This document shows positions 38,101 through 51,500 of a DNA stretch of 64,000 nucleotides, piece by piece. Position 1 is the stretch's first letter; the number at the start of each line of letters is the position of its first letter. The notes under the pieces were generated by a model. That model was not told where the DNA came from and did not search any database. It saw only the letters and a list, made by a program, of their open reading frames with translations. Origin of the DNA: Micropterus salmoides (Eukaryota > Chordata > Actinopteri > Centrarchiformes > Centrarchidae). A program made the position numbers and the translations under genes. The DNA is taken from the NCBI RefSeq assembly GCF_014851395.1, contig NW_024041484.1, positions 248,001 to 312,000 on the forward strand, read 5' to 3'.

Positions 38101-41100
38101 TCCAAAAGACTCAAAGCATCTAATTAAATTTAATTAAATCTTTAGTTACCTGAATATGTTGCCTCTATTTGAGTAGTTATGTTAACTGTTGTTGCTATCT
38201 GTTGTTGATATTAGTGCTGAAAAGAAGTTACTTGTGCAATGTTTTTATTTTCAGCAAGACACTCCTTCATCTGATGTAATCAATGCTTGTTCATAATACT
38301 TTCTTACAAAATCCCTTTAGAAATGATGACAAAGAAATGTTTTACTATACTCTTAATCGCCAGCTTGAATTTAAGGATGAATCAACAATATTCCCCGGTT
38401 CCTAAGGAGAGACGATGATTTAATCCAAGCTTTCCTCATGTAACCTGAGCTCCCCCAAGTGGACGAAATAAGTATTACATGCCCTCGTCGGAAATGCGGT
38501 TAAATGTGTAAAAATACTGACCAATAATGTGACAATTGTTTCCTGTTACCAAATGCCTAGAACAGTACAACCGTTCAACCATTGAGGTTCGATTGTGGAA
38601 AATATTTGATTATAATACGTGCAAATAGATTTCTTTTCTTTAGACATTAAGTTTAGAAAGGCAGTCCTGGGGAAACCTGAGACGCCCCCTGGGGAACCAC
38701 GCCCCAGGCAACAAAAGAGCGACACGCGACCTGCTCTAGACTCTTCTCTCAGACTCTTAGACTCTTCCCTCTCTCGCTCTTCCCTCTGCCCTCTGGATGC
38801 TTCGGCACGCGCGTGGCGTGCCTCGCCAGGCACACGCCCAGGCCACGCCCAGACAGCGAAACAAACAGGCCTTTGTTCGCCTGAAGCTACACACCTGAAG
38901 TGCCGAGACATCGATCTGCCTTCAGTTTGTTTTATTTTCTTTATTTCTTTGTTTGTTAAAGTTATGAGTCCGTTAAGTTACACTGGACTAATTCAGGAAC
39001 GACCAAGTTCCATTTTAAGCCTTTTTCGTCGAGCCAACTTCACCGAGGTCAGACCAAGCCACGTGGTCTCGCCAGCTACAACCAAGGAAACCTGCAAACA
39101 GCCGAATTGCCAGACGGAGGAGGCGTTTTCAATCAGACACGGAGAACCCCGGACAATCCCTAGCAAAAAGCCAGGATCGGCAGCTAGAGTGGGACCCGTG
39201 CAACAGGCCAAAAGCAGGCTGTCGACAAGCAGTAAGACTTAACACACGTCCTGTGATCAGATGTCCATTTTAACTCCTAAACTGTAGCATTAGTTTACTT
39301 TCATTAGCTCTTCTATGCCGTATGAGTCGAATGCTTCCCACAATCGAACCTCCAGGCTCATTGGTCAGCAAATGTTTATGTTCCCTGTATCCAACCATCT
39401 TTTATCACCTTAGTTAGAGAATAAATTCACTGTAATATAATCAAGAGCTGTGTGTGTTGCCTATTTATAGTTCCTGCCAAGAGAATTGACCCTTTAGATA
39501 TGAGACTGACTGATTTAAGATAATTGAGCGATTATTAACTAACTGATCACTAGTAATAATTGTATAATTATTCAAAACTACCTAGAGGTCCGGAGACTCT
39601 AGGATTATAACAACTCCGGTGGTGCCCTTTACGAGGAAATTCTGATTTTATGAATAATAATTCATAATTGGGTATCAATTCTCATAAATTTATTAAAATG
39701 CATAACTAATAAATTTAGGTCCACTACAATGTTAGCAATGCATAAAGGAGTATTTTGAATCGAAATGTTAACAATAATGAATCGGCCCTCTGGATCAATA
39801 GTAGTGGTATTATGATTGAAGTGTGTTTTTCTATTTATCATAATGGTGACACCCCTTTGTTTTGAGTTATAACAGGCTGAGTACGAGTGAGGAAACTGTG
39901 GTGAGGTTAGTTTATCTGCTGTCTTGGGTAAATGAGTCTCCTGTAATAGGACAATGTCTGCTTGCAGATTATTTAGATGGTTAAAAATTTTTAATCTCTT
40001 TTCCCTTGAACCAATTCCGCGTACATTCCAAGAGGTGATATAAGTGAGGTCATCATTCAACTAAGGGATGTGGTGAAGGCTAGTGTGTACAGTGTGCGTG
40101 TTGTATCATTGTGTGTGTTGTATGCGCCTGTATGTGTATATATGTGTTCATGTTGTACGCGCCTGCGTGTGTGCTAGCGGTGTGCCCGACTGTTTGTGAA
40201 TTAAACAGTATGAAAATTGCGCAGCTGATCGACGTGTAAACGGCGGAGGAAGAGCAACATTAACAAAAGAAAGAAATAGTGAAACAAAAACAGAGGAAAA
40301 TACACAAAACATTATCGGACAGTCTAGTCAGATAACCACAGTATAGGCTGTTGAGACGTGCACTGTATTTTATAACTATTAACTTGCCATATGTCACGGA
40401 GTAATTAACTGAGAGGGGAAAATGATCGCATAGTGATACAGTTCACCTGTTGATGGACTTGGTTCTTAGTAGAGCCAAGGAGTGGTGTCTCGGTCGCGGT
40501 ACAGCTGGCCATCAACGTAAAGTTTATCCACCGCGATGACAGCCCGTGATCCTTCTCCAATGAGCTTCTTTCTTATCGGGAACAGGACTCGGCGTCGGTC
40601 CAGGATCTCCCGGGGAAACTGGTCATTAACGCTGAAGTTGGTCCCTCTCAGCTCCCTGCCGCGGCCTTTAACCAGTTCCTTCTGCTTGAAGTATTCGAAC
40701 TTCGCGACGATGGGCCTGGGCCTCTGGTTCTTCTGTTGCCGTCCTCCCAGGCGGTGCACCCGGTGGAAGCTGATGGTCTTTACGGTCTCGGCCGGGAGCT
40801 TCAGTTGATTTTGGATGAAGCTTTTAACGGTCTCCTCTGGGGCTTCATCCGCCTGCTCCGGGATACCCGAAATGACCAGATTATCCCGCATACTACGAGT
40901 CTAGAGATCGATGATCGCTTCTCTAATGTTTTTATTGTCTGCCGAGAGCCGCGTCATTCCCTTTGTGAGGGATTTAACCGAACCTTTGAGGACCTTGTTT
41001 TCCGCCGCAAGCTCAACCACCTGTTTCTGGCTGAACTTCAGGGATTCCCGCAGATCCTGAAATTCTTTGTGAAGTACTTCCACCAGAGATAATCAGGCAT

Positions 41101-44100
41101 CAAAGCTAGACAATTTCTTGTCTATTGAATCCAGGATCTCTGTGAAATCTGCACCTTGTGAGGAGACTGCTCCAGGTGATGCTCCAGGTGAGTCTTCAGT
41201 GCGGTTTCTCTTTGATTTCCCCATGACCACTCGATGAAAACACTAGCCAATATAAACTTCAAGGTCCTCCAAACACTCGTCCTCGAGGTCCTCCAGTGCG
41301 ATTTGATTGCTCTTATTTGTTAATTCGCTTAAAATTGGCGGATTGTTTGTTTAATGAAATGTTTGTTTAGCTGCGCGCTGCCATGTTTGAATTGCACCAA
41401 GTCTCACGACGCTCACCGTGTCATCTCCCTGTTGGGCAACTTTATTAAATAAAGTGCTGATGGAGAAAGTCAGGGAGTGGACAGTGAGAAAGAGACACAG
41501 AGAGGCGGGGCAAGCTGGTGTGGTTACAGTAAAAGACCAGAGGTGTAGGGGCGTGTGAGTGTGAGTGTGGGGAGAAGAGAAGTCCGAGGCATGTGCAAAG
41601 TAGGTAGATCTACAAGTAATAATAAAAAATGTCCGTGAGGATTAAAACATACATTCATGTGATGTCTGTCAGCCATCCCCGATGGACCAAGCCTAAGTAG
41701 TAGTAGTCAACTGGTTTATTAGAAGTAACAAGTGAAGAGAAATTTGGACAAATAAATGCGCCGTATTTGTATAGCACCTTTCTAGTCTTTTCGAACACTC
41801 GAAGCGCTTTTACACTACATCTGCTTTCACCATTCACACACACTGAGCTTAAGTGCTCAAACAGAAACTAACATTCACACACCGGCGGAACAGCCACCAG
41901 AGGCAATTCAGGGTTCAGTATCTTGCCCAAGGACGATTCGACATGCGACTGGAGTAGCCAGGGATTGAACCATTGTACTTCTGATTAACAGGCAACCCGC
42001 TCTATCTCCTGAGCCACAATCCACAATAGAGGCCCACACATCATTTAGCACAACAGCCGGCAGATTATGTCGGCCACTGTAGCTTCTCCTACACTCTTGG
42101 AAAGGCTGAGCGGTGACTGAGGTTGCATTCATGTGGTGTCAGAATCTTTTTTTTTTTTAAGAATGGATACAACCACAGCTTGAGAGGGTAGTGATTTAAT
42201 ATCTCATGGTAATTTAGTCATAGTAACAGTTAAAAACATGCCTACATTTTTCAGCCATTAAGGCCCTCATCAGGGCCTTTGTGCTGTTTCTTATACATTC
42301 AACTCAAATCAATTCAGTCAACACAATATCCACACAGAAAATACAAACAGCAAAAGTAGCATTGGTACAAAAATAAATAATAGTACTGATAATTATAGTA
42401 ATATTATAGGACTAGTAATAATTGTAGCCAGAAACACCTGCAGAAAGTGACAGAAGGAGAGAGGAGAGGGACGAGAAAGCACAAACTACAGGAAGTGGAA
42501 GAAGTTGATAGTTGATCTATATATAGATATATATGTTGCCAAGTTTTGTGCTTAATAGTTAACTACCTTACCTTTGTTCATGTCTATGTCTGTGTAAGTA
42601 CATTGAGAGCAACAGAAAAACTGAGTCAAATTCCTTGTAAGTCTACACAAACTTGGCCAATAATGCTAATTCAGATTCTGATAAAGCATGTACATTCTGT
42701 ATTAAATGATCTAAAACATCCACACATCAGTGTGGTATGGTCCTTCAGTCCATGCCTGCTGACTGTACAGATGATGCAGATTAGGGTATTAGTCTTTCTG
42801 CTGAATGCAAAGGTTAAATAAGATGAATGGACTGTGATGCGCTATACATCCAGGTGACAAATGGTGATAGGCAGAGTTACAAAAATCATAATATATCTCC
42901 CTGTGGACTCATAATGTCAAAGCCACAGTCCCTTGATAACAAGCTCCTCGTTACTGCATGTTCCCCGGTCAAAGTGAAAGTGAAGCAGAGTTCTTCAGAG
43001 TAAATATAACTGCTGTGATCAGCCACATTAAAATATATGAGTAGGTACTACAAGTAACGCAGTGAAGCTGAAATGTCAAGCTACTCCCTGATCAAACCCA
43101 CAAGGTTAATATCAGCTGTTGTTCTTGTTGCCTTGATTGTTGCAAATGAAGTAAAGTTTCTTACGTTCTTAGCCTAAAATATAACAGATGCTAGGCTCGT
43201 ATCCTGCTGCAGTAGAGGAAGGCCTGGCCACTGCAGGATTCATGAGACACTGACTGGTTTAAAGAATGACTCATTCAATCATTTATTCAGTTATTTGCAC
43301 ATTTATTAGTTTCTGTAAGTGCAATTGATTCATGCTGCTGTCTTCCTGTATAACAAAAGAAGAAAATATGTCCGCTGCTCTGTTCTTTGCTAATTTGTAG
43401 CTGTACTTTTTACCTGACCTGACAGACATTAATGGATTGTTGTCTTACCCATGAATGTCATATGATTGGTTCTTAAAATTTTTGTGATTTAGAAACTAAA
43501 TTGTGTGCTTTGTTTCCTTTTCCCTTCTGCTCTGTGAAGTGACTCACTGCAATTCAAACACTGTCCATAACAAAAAAGCTGACCAATAATAGATTGGAAT
43601 TAAAAACTTGATGCATCCTGTTCTTACACAATTGAAAATTACTTAAGGTTTTTATCAGAAGGAGCAGCAGGGTTAAATGACAGGTTCTTATTTTTCAAGT
43701 ATATCTTAATGCAATACTAAAACGTTATTGGTGGCTGTAATCTTTCCACACTGGCCATGAAGTGACTCTACTGCTCAGTAGTCTGAGTTAGCCAAACCTT
43801 GACCTTGAAATTTGCTTTGCTTATCTATCCATGGTGCACAGGTGCTACATTTGTTTGTGGCTCAGCATCACTCTGCTGCCAATCTTATGATTTTGTCAAG
43901 TGCAAACAAAATACTTGCACAATAATGTCAAGATTCACCAAGTTTAAGACAGATTTTTGGCCCACAAGACACAGAAGCTGAACAGGTTCTGATCTTTAGA
44001 ATTTATTCGCCAATAACAAAATATACAAATTTACGATTAGTACTGTTCATATCCCAAAATATTCCAAATAATGTATTAGTCCAATCCAAAAGCTAACGTA

Positions 44101-47100
44101 AATCCAAAAATCCACAGATAAACCCACGAGACAGGCAGATGTCAAAAAATATAGTTTCATGTGACTAAAGCAGGAACGGCAGTAATCTGTCTGCATTTAT
44201 CTATATATGAATATGAGTGGTTCTGTTGTTCACAGCTGCTTTATAGCCTCCTGAATGCAAAGTTTCTCCTTCAGAAATTTTTGGAGATGGCACTTGCAAT
44301 AGGGCCCCCAGTGTGATGTAGTTCAGCTTAAGACTCTTTGAGAAGCTTCCCAGTAGTTCATAAATTCACAACAAAACAAATAGCATTTAAAACTGCCTTT
44401 TGTTTTCCCTGAAGGGTGAACACAGGATCCAGATCCAGACCTGACAAACTAACCTCTCAGCTCACTGTAATGTGGGGAAAGAAAAGAGCCTTGAGCTGTG
44501 GCCTACTCATTTCTCATAAGTTTCTGTTTTCTCTCCAAGTGTTACATCTTACCAGACCTTACCCAGGAACATGCCCAGCCACCGCGCTCAGATTGTGCCC
44601 CGCTACCCAGAGGGCTATCGCACACTGCCCCGCAACAGCGTGATGAGGCCAGACAGCATTTGCAGTGTGGCGGGCTCCGTTTATGATCGGGCCCTCCGTC
44701 CCACCACCACCACCGTCAACACAGCGGAGAAGAGGAGGTCGATGAGGGACGACACCATGTGGCAGCTGTATGAATGGCAGCAGAGGCAGGCCTTCTCTCG
44801 ACAGAGTCTGGCTCAGCCAACTGGTACGGATACCACAGACAGATAGAATACTAATCCCTGTCCTACAGTAAGAGCCATGACACGGACAGGTTTATTTCCA
44901 ACTCAGAAAACTGGTTGTCAAGCCTGCTAACCCTCTGATATTTTGAACATCCTTCTCACAACAAAGCAAATACACTGACTGCCATGTCATTCGTATTTTT
45001 TACTGTGTTTGTCTGTTTTAGTTATTATTTGTTGTCTGCCGCACCGGCTCAAATTCCTGTGAGCTGGAATGAGCTAGAAACATGAAACTGTAAATGGTGT
45101 GCATGTGCTTCCATAGAAATATGAACTCAATCGGCCACATGGTGGTGCTGTAAATAAGGCTTAAAAATGCAAATTATGAAAGGCCACGCCCCACACGCCG
45201 TAAGTCCAATTGACTTGAAATTTCTCACACAGGTGCAGCTCAATGTGCTCAACAAAAAAGGACCATTAAGGTTTTTTTTCATTAAGGATTACCACCAAAT
45301 TTTCAGCGAATCATCATTGGATCAAGCCTATTAAAAGTTGTATAAAGCATGTTGATATCTCAATTACTTTTCAAGACATTGACAAATGAACTTAGAAGGG
45401 GCCGGGCTCTGGACATAAATTAACACAAATCACAGGATATGTTTAGATAGGTGCCCCAGATATACCTGGACAGTTTGATGTACATACATCACTAGGGGGC
45501 GCTACAAGCGCTAGAAAGGTGCTTAGCATTACACAAATTACACTATAAATCACATATTCATTCTCCAGTCATCACAAATGTCTCAGGATATGTCCTCATA
45601 AGTAAGTTAAACACATCCTGAAAGTTTTATTCAAATAGAACATCAGGGGGTGCTATAAATGCAAACAAACTGCAGGTGATATAAAGCAAATCAGCCTACA
45701 AATTACAAATTGTTTGTCCAATCAACGCAAAACTTCCAGGATATGTCTAGATAAAGACCTCACACATACACTGCAAGTCTCATTCAAATTGACCACTAGG
45801 AGACACTATAAGTGCACAATAACTGGATGTGGAATGAAACAAATCAAGCTATAGATCAGAAAATGCTTGTCCATCGTTACAAAACTTGAACAGAATGTGT
45901 TTCATAAAAATATTGAACCATATGTGTGAAATTAATTTGATGGTGATGTTGCGAAAAAAGGTTTGAACCTGCGAATCGCTGCTTGTGGCTATATTTATTT
46001 TATATTGTTGTATTATTTAGGGCCAGAGCATGAAATGTGTGAGATCCCTATTGAAACTGAAGGGATTTTTTTTCTTTCTGTCTTTTTTTCTGCAAAGTAA
46101 CCTCAATGTTGGGGACTTTGCACAAAATTCAGGAGTGGCGAAAAAATTTCATATTTTATGGGTTTCGTGCATGGGTGTGGCAAAATGGCTCATTGGCTCC
46201 CCTACAGAGCAGCCCCCGACAAAGTTTCACCTACGTGTACGAATTTTCTGTGGTACATGTATCATATCCAGACGTACAAAAAAGTCTATTGGAGCGATGC
46301 CCGACACCCAAAAGGAAGTTGGCCATTTTGGATTTAATGGTCATTTTTGGCGATTTACACACTTTGTATTTTACCGAACTCCTCCTCGGGATTTAGTCTG
46401 ATCAACTTCAAATTTTTGCTGTGCACTCTAAACCCACTGACTATTAAAGGTTGTACAAACTGTCAGTTTTCATTCACGAGCATGCCCGTGGCGTGGCCTC
46501 GAAAATCAACGATTTGCCAAGAAACAGGAAGTTGTTGTAACTTCAGTATATGTTGCATGCTCACATCTGCACCTCAACCTGCCGTCAAAAATCGATGATT
46601 CGTCATGAAACAGGAAGCTGTTATAACTTTGGTGTACACGCTTACATCTGCACCAAATTTGATGTAATAATGGTCCAGCCCCGAACACATCCACATGTTC
46701 ACTCAAAGCCATAGCGCCACCTGCTGGCAACAGGCACTATGCTATGATTGCCTACTCCTAGCAGGTTGGCCATATATCAACTTCAGAACTATCCCAGAAA
46801 ACCCTTAATACATTGATGAAGACATGTTGTAGAACTTTTTGTTTGAGTTGCGTGACGGTGGCATGGTGGCTAGTTAAACACTTTGCCGTGACACAGGAAG
46901 TTGTTGTAATTGTTGACTGTAAATTCTCAGATCTGTACCAAACTTTACATGCTTGATAACTGTCCCGCCCCGAACACATCTACATGCTAAAATTCAGTTA
47001 TAGTCATGGCACCAAAGTGCTCTGTAGCGCCATAAAGGGGACACAGGAAGTGACACACTTTGTGCAGGGGCACAGGCGCATGACAAATTGACAGCCAACA

Positions 47101-48551
47101 GGCATGCTTTTAGGTTTGCTCCATAATAATAACTTGTGTCATAATTTCTTTAAAAGGCCGACATGTTTTTGGCAAGGACAGCTTGACGCTCTACTAACTT
47201 TCTTTCTCCTCCTGCTGCTGTGCTTCCAGCTGTGGGTCATTATGGCACCTTGCCCAGCACAAAGACCATGGGCAACATCTCTGAACATGTTGTGGCACAC
47301 TCCATCCCCACCTCACCGTCTCACGGCTCCCTGGCTCTCTACAGCACCTTCTCCCCTCCTCGCCAACAGGTCACTCACAACCCCAGCATCTCCCACTCTG
47401 AGGTGTCCTCACCGGTATTCAGGGGGGACGTGACGCTGGACCACCGGCACAGGACACACCTCGCCAAGGTAGGCAGCATGGCACTGGAGTCGACGAATAA
47501 TAATAATAATAATAATAATAATTTATTATTCATTCATACAGCACGTTTCATACAATACTATAATATGTGCACTCAGTTTAGAACTGTTCGTCAAAAATCT
47601 GTGTTCTGTTAATAATTCAAATGGAGAACATTTTGAGCCACTGAATCACTTTATGAAATGCAATTTATGAAATGCAAGTTTGTAGACAAGGCTCAGCTCA
47701 TCAGATGAAGCAGCGATATAGTGGAAACAGCTGCTGTGTTTGTTGCTTATAAAAATGTACAGTAGACTGGTAAAATATGTGTTTCAGTAGGAGTCATTCC
47801 ACAATATTAGTTGGACTTGCAGAGTTAAGTTTATTATTACATACAGTAATTATTTTATTATTATGTATAAAACTTATTAATTCATATATGCATATATGTA
47901 TATGTAATGTGTAACATTCAAGTTGCTATTTCTTTCCCCCTTGGCTCCGAGCAGATTTATTTTGGTTCCTACCTGCCGTTGTTTCAAGGGGACAGGGAAG
48001 TATGCTACAGGCAGGGCGGAAAGACTAACATGCAACGACAGAGTGAAGTTGTGTGTGTACTGTCACTGGTGTTAAATTATTAGATTATTCAAGAAGACAT
48101 TTTAGCTGCTTATCACCCACAGGCCTGAAGGACAGGAGAACGCTACCAACCAGACATTAGGGTTACACTATGATAAGATAAAAATGCATATTTCCAAACA
48201 AATGTCAATGAATCAGTCCATAATATAATTGCCACATAGCAAACCTGCAGCTTTAGGTGCCCATGAGTGTCTGGGGCCCTGAAGCAATTACCTGCTTTGC
48301 CCAGGTGTTAATCCAGTTTTGTTAATAAGTGTGTATTGACCCTTTGCCTATTGATATGCCACATCTGTGAGGTGGATGGATTATCTCGGCAAAGGAGAAG
48401 TGCTCACTAACACAGATTTTGACAGATTTGTGAACAACATTTGAGAGAAATAGGCCTTTTGTGTACATAGAGAAAGTCTTAGATCTTTGAGTTCAGCTCA
48501 TGATGAATGGGGGCAAAAACAAAAGTGTTGGCTTTATAATTTTGTTCAGTG

Positions 48552-48595
<44 letters not shown>

Positions 48596-51500
48596 CGTAT
48601 ATATCACTTTCTGTTTTTACATCTATTTACCATTCATAGACAAAACAACAAACATTATTGGCTCAGCAACACTTGTGTCCTGTTGCACCTTGATTAACTC
48701 TGGCGCTGCCTAGTTGACAGCGCCACTGGCTCTCCCTGGTGGTGGGAGGTTTACTGAAACAAATCATAAACATTTAACACAAATGGCTCTCACAGAGTGA
48801 ATAATTGAATACAAGATGAAATGGCTTTAAGAGAGATGAATATTTTACATTTGTTTTTTTTGTTGAATAATGTTCTGCCTGAATACAATACATTCCTGTT
48901 AGCCTGATGTAACAGCTGAATTTAATTACACTGACATTAATTGAGTCCAATCATTGTTCTGTGTTTGCTACAAAGAAAGCAGATGTTGGCAAATAGATAA
49001 CAGGGTGAAGCTATGACTGAAAGTTTTACTTATTTTAATAATGTTCCTCTTTTGATGCAAAGATGTTCCTCTTTGTAACATCAGTGAATGAAAAGGGCAT
49101 CACAAATATATGTCTGCTTGCATTAGCTAATTAACTGCAAATCTCATGTATACTTATATTACTGCCCGTCATTTACCACATACCATAATGCATGCAATTT
49201 ATTTTTAGTTTAGCCTTTTCTCAAATATACATTACAGTTGTGAGATCACATCATTTATATACACTCACTTGCCACTTTATTAGGTACACCTTGACGCCTG
49301 AACCATTGATGATCCATGCTTTCATGTTGTTAACGCCAAATTCTGACCCTACCATCTGAATGTCACAGCTCAAATTGAGACTCATCAGACCAGACAACGT
49401 TTTCCAATCTTCTTTTTTCCAGTTTTGGTGAGCCTATGTGAACTGTAGCCTCAGTTTCCTGTTCTTATAGCGGACAGGAGTGTCACCTGGTGTTGTCTTC
49501 TGCTGCTGTAGCCCATCTGCTTCAAGGTTTGACGTGTTGTGCGTTCAGAGATGGTATTCTGCATACCTTTGTTATTTGAGTTACTGTTACCTTTCTGTCA
49601 TCTCGAACCAGTCTGGCCATTCTCCTGACCTCAACAATAATCATTCATTTAGCTGATGCTTTTATCCAAAGTGACTTACAATTGCTAGTTTGTCTGAGGT
49701 CACACACCTCTGGAGTAACGAGGGGTTAAGCGTCTTGCTCAGGGACACATTGGTGTGTCACAGCGGACTTGAATACTGCGCCACCACCACAACAAGGATT
49801 TTTTATCCACACAACTGCCTCTCACTGGGTATTTTCTCTTTTTTGACCATTCTCTGTAAACCCTAGAGATGGTTGTGCATGAAAATCCCAGTAGATCAGC
49901 AGTTTCTGAAATACCAGCCCGTATGGCACCAACAACCATGCCACATTCAAAGCCACTTAAATCCCCTTTCTTCCCCATTCTGATGCTTAGTTTGAACTTC
50001 CGCAAGTTGTCTTGACCACGTGTACATGCCTATATGCATTGAGATGCTGTGACAGTAATTAGCTGTTTGTGTTAACAAGCAATTGAACAGGTGTACCTAA
50101 TCAAGTGGCCGGTGAGTGTATATGCACGCACAGATTTGTTTAAATGAGGATCCTGGCTGCAGTGTTTCCTGTTCACATATTCAGACTGCTGCAACCTGAA
50201 CCTGAACACCACAACTTGTTAGCAAGTTAGCAGTGAAGCAAAGAGAAATACTTTGTATAGTAGTAATGGATAAACAATTCAGCTAGTATAAAGTAATAGA
50301 AACAAACAGCTTGAAAGGAATAATTAAAGGTCTGAATTAACTAAAATGAATGGCAAATGAAACATCAGCAGCAGTTCAACTCAACGGCGTCACCAGGTCA
50401 TGTTTTGACTGTAGCCCCGAATGCAACAAAAATATTTTCCATGTTAATATGCAATAATCTTCATGACAAAGCCTGTCTCGCAGGTCTTCAAAGAGCAGAG
50501 GCTACTCGCAACAACTGATACATTTTCTTTGAAGTTCACGTAATGTGACCCCCCCCCACCGTTACTCAGACTCCCTGCATTTAGAGAGGGCACAAGAGAG
50601 AGAGAGCACATTGCTCGCCACTTCAGGGCTTCTCCGCGACTTCTGAATTGCAAAATTGTAATCAGTATATTTAAATGTAAATGTTGTCTGCCAGTGTCTA
50701 GTCGGCTAACAGTCCCCGCACAGTAGTGAGAGAATATCATGACACCTGACCGCGACATAGACTCCTGTCGCTCTGTGTCCTGCTGTCTCTGTCCCCCTCG
50801 CTGTGAGACACTACTGTTTTACTGTCTCCAGGATGCCTCGTTCCCTCCAAAGTTGATGTGAGCTGCACTTCAGCTGCACTTTATCAGAAGTGCAGAAGTG
50901 AACATTTGTGTGGAATTGTGGTGATATTGCTGTCTGATCACAAGTGTTTTAAGTTTGGGTTTTCTTCCTCTGATGAAGATCAGTGCGCTCGTCTCATTGA
51001 GTGGGCTACAGTCCCAGACGGGCTCTGTGTCTGTCAGACAGTCTAAAGGGGGTAGCCTCAGGGGTGGACTGGTAATCTGGCGTAGGCTACCGGCTGACGA
51101 ACCTTTAGGGCTGTTTGGTACTGGAGCTGCAGTAGCTTCAACATCAGCTGCCCTGCATAGAGCAGGCACTTGAAGGAGAAAAGGAGAGCCGTGGCCACTG
51201 AAAAATTGCTTGCACCAAGAAATGTTAATTAACAAATAAAATGCTATGAGAAAGGTTTATTTGCACAATAAGAAAACCTACAAAACCTAACTTTTGTCCT
51301 TCCCTTTATAAAAATAAAGATATTTCCACCATAAATTGGTGCAGAAAATGTCTCCAGAATGCAGGAAATTAAGTGTTTAATGCTCAAAATCTTCCGGGGG
51401 GGATTGAACATTTTCATCAATATTTCTTTTTAAACTAAATTCAAATTAATTAAGCTAATTTATCATTAAGGTGAAAAGGTGCCACATGCACAAAGACTTT

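Larger units (their letters stand above)
28833..39728 (+). mobile_element. LTR retrotransposon (Ty3/Gypsy-type), defective
   Basis: 10.9 kb. The two LTRs start tgtagtg and end cactaca, flanked by the direct repeat atgt (28829-28832 and 39729-39732). A tRNA-type primer site (tggtgccctgtg at 30584) follows the 5' LTR and a purine tract precedes the 3' LTR. The interior carries gag-like, protease and integrase-end remains in the + direction but no recognisable reverse transcriptase, RNase H or integrase core. Classification as Ty3/Gypsy rests on the 4-bp duplication, the gag/protease style and the integrase H2C2 and C-terminal pieces. Confidence 0.88.
23835..41460 (-). mobile_element. L1/Tx1-like LINE, split by an LTR element
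   Basis: Read right to left: 5' region near 41460-41225, ORF1 41224-40466, spacer, ORF2 starting 40060, LTR element inserted at 28833-39728, rest of ORF2 28832-25400, then a long GC-rich region to about 23835. Without the insertion the LINE is about 6.7 kb, normal for L1. The domains are in L1 order: coiled coil, RRM-like ORF1p, endonuclease, RT with YADD, C-terminal zinc-type segment. Stops and frame changes make it inactive. Both outer borders are estimates. Confidence 0.85.
19323..44539 (+). other. plekha5: intron 5 (25.2 kb) with the transposon nest
   Basis: The largest intron. About 19323-20500 shows nothing. A LINE-type 3' tail lies at 20565-20608, DNA-transposon-like ends at 21195-21260 and 22540-22640, and dispersed repeat copies at 21370-21620 and 23340-23500. 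The L1-like LINE with the LTR element inside occupies about 23835-41460, and a tRNA-like dispersed repeat lies at 41755-42065. From 42180 to 44539 I see no gene or recognisable element. Confidence 0.75.
44824..47229 (+). other. plekha5: intron 6 (2.4 kb), filled with degenerate repeats
   Basis: From about 45090 to 47090 the intron consists of two families of imprecise tandem blocks (see 45400-45870 and 46490-47060). No exon was found. The remaining ends are unremarkable. Confidence 0.7.

Noticed and set aside
41930..42030. tRNA-like box in the dispersed repeat
   Set aside because: Only a B-box-like word and an arm are present; no full cloverleaf, so it is a SINE-type relic and not a tRNA gene.
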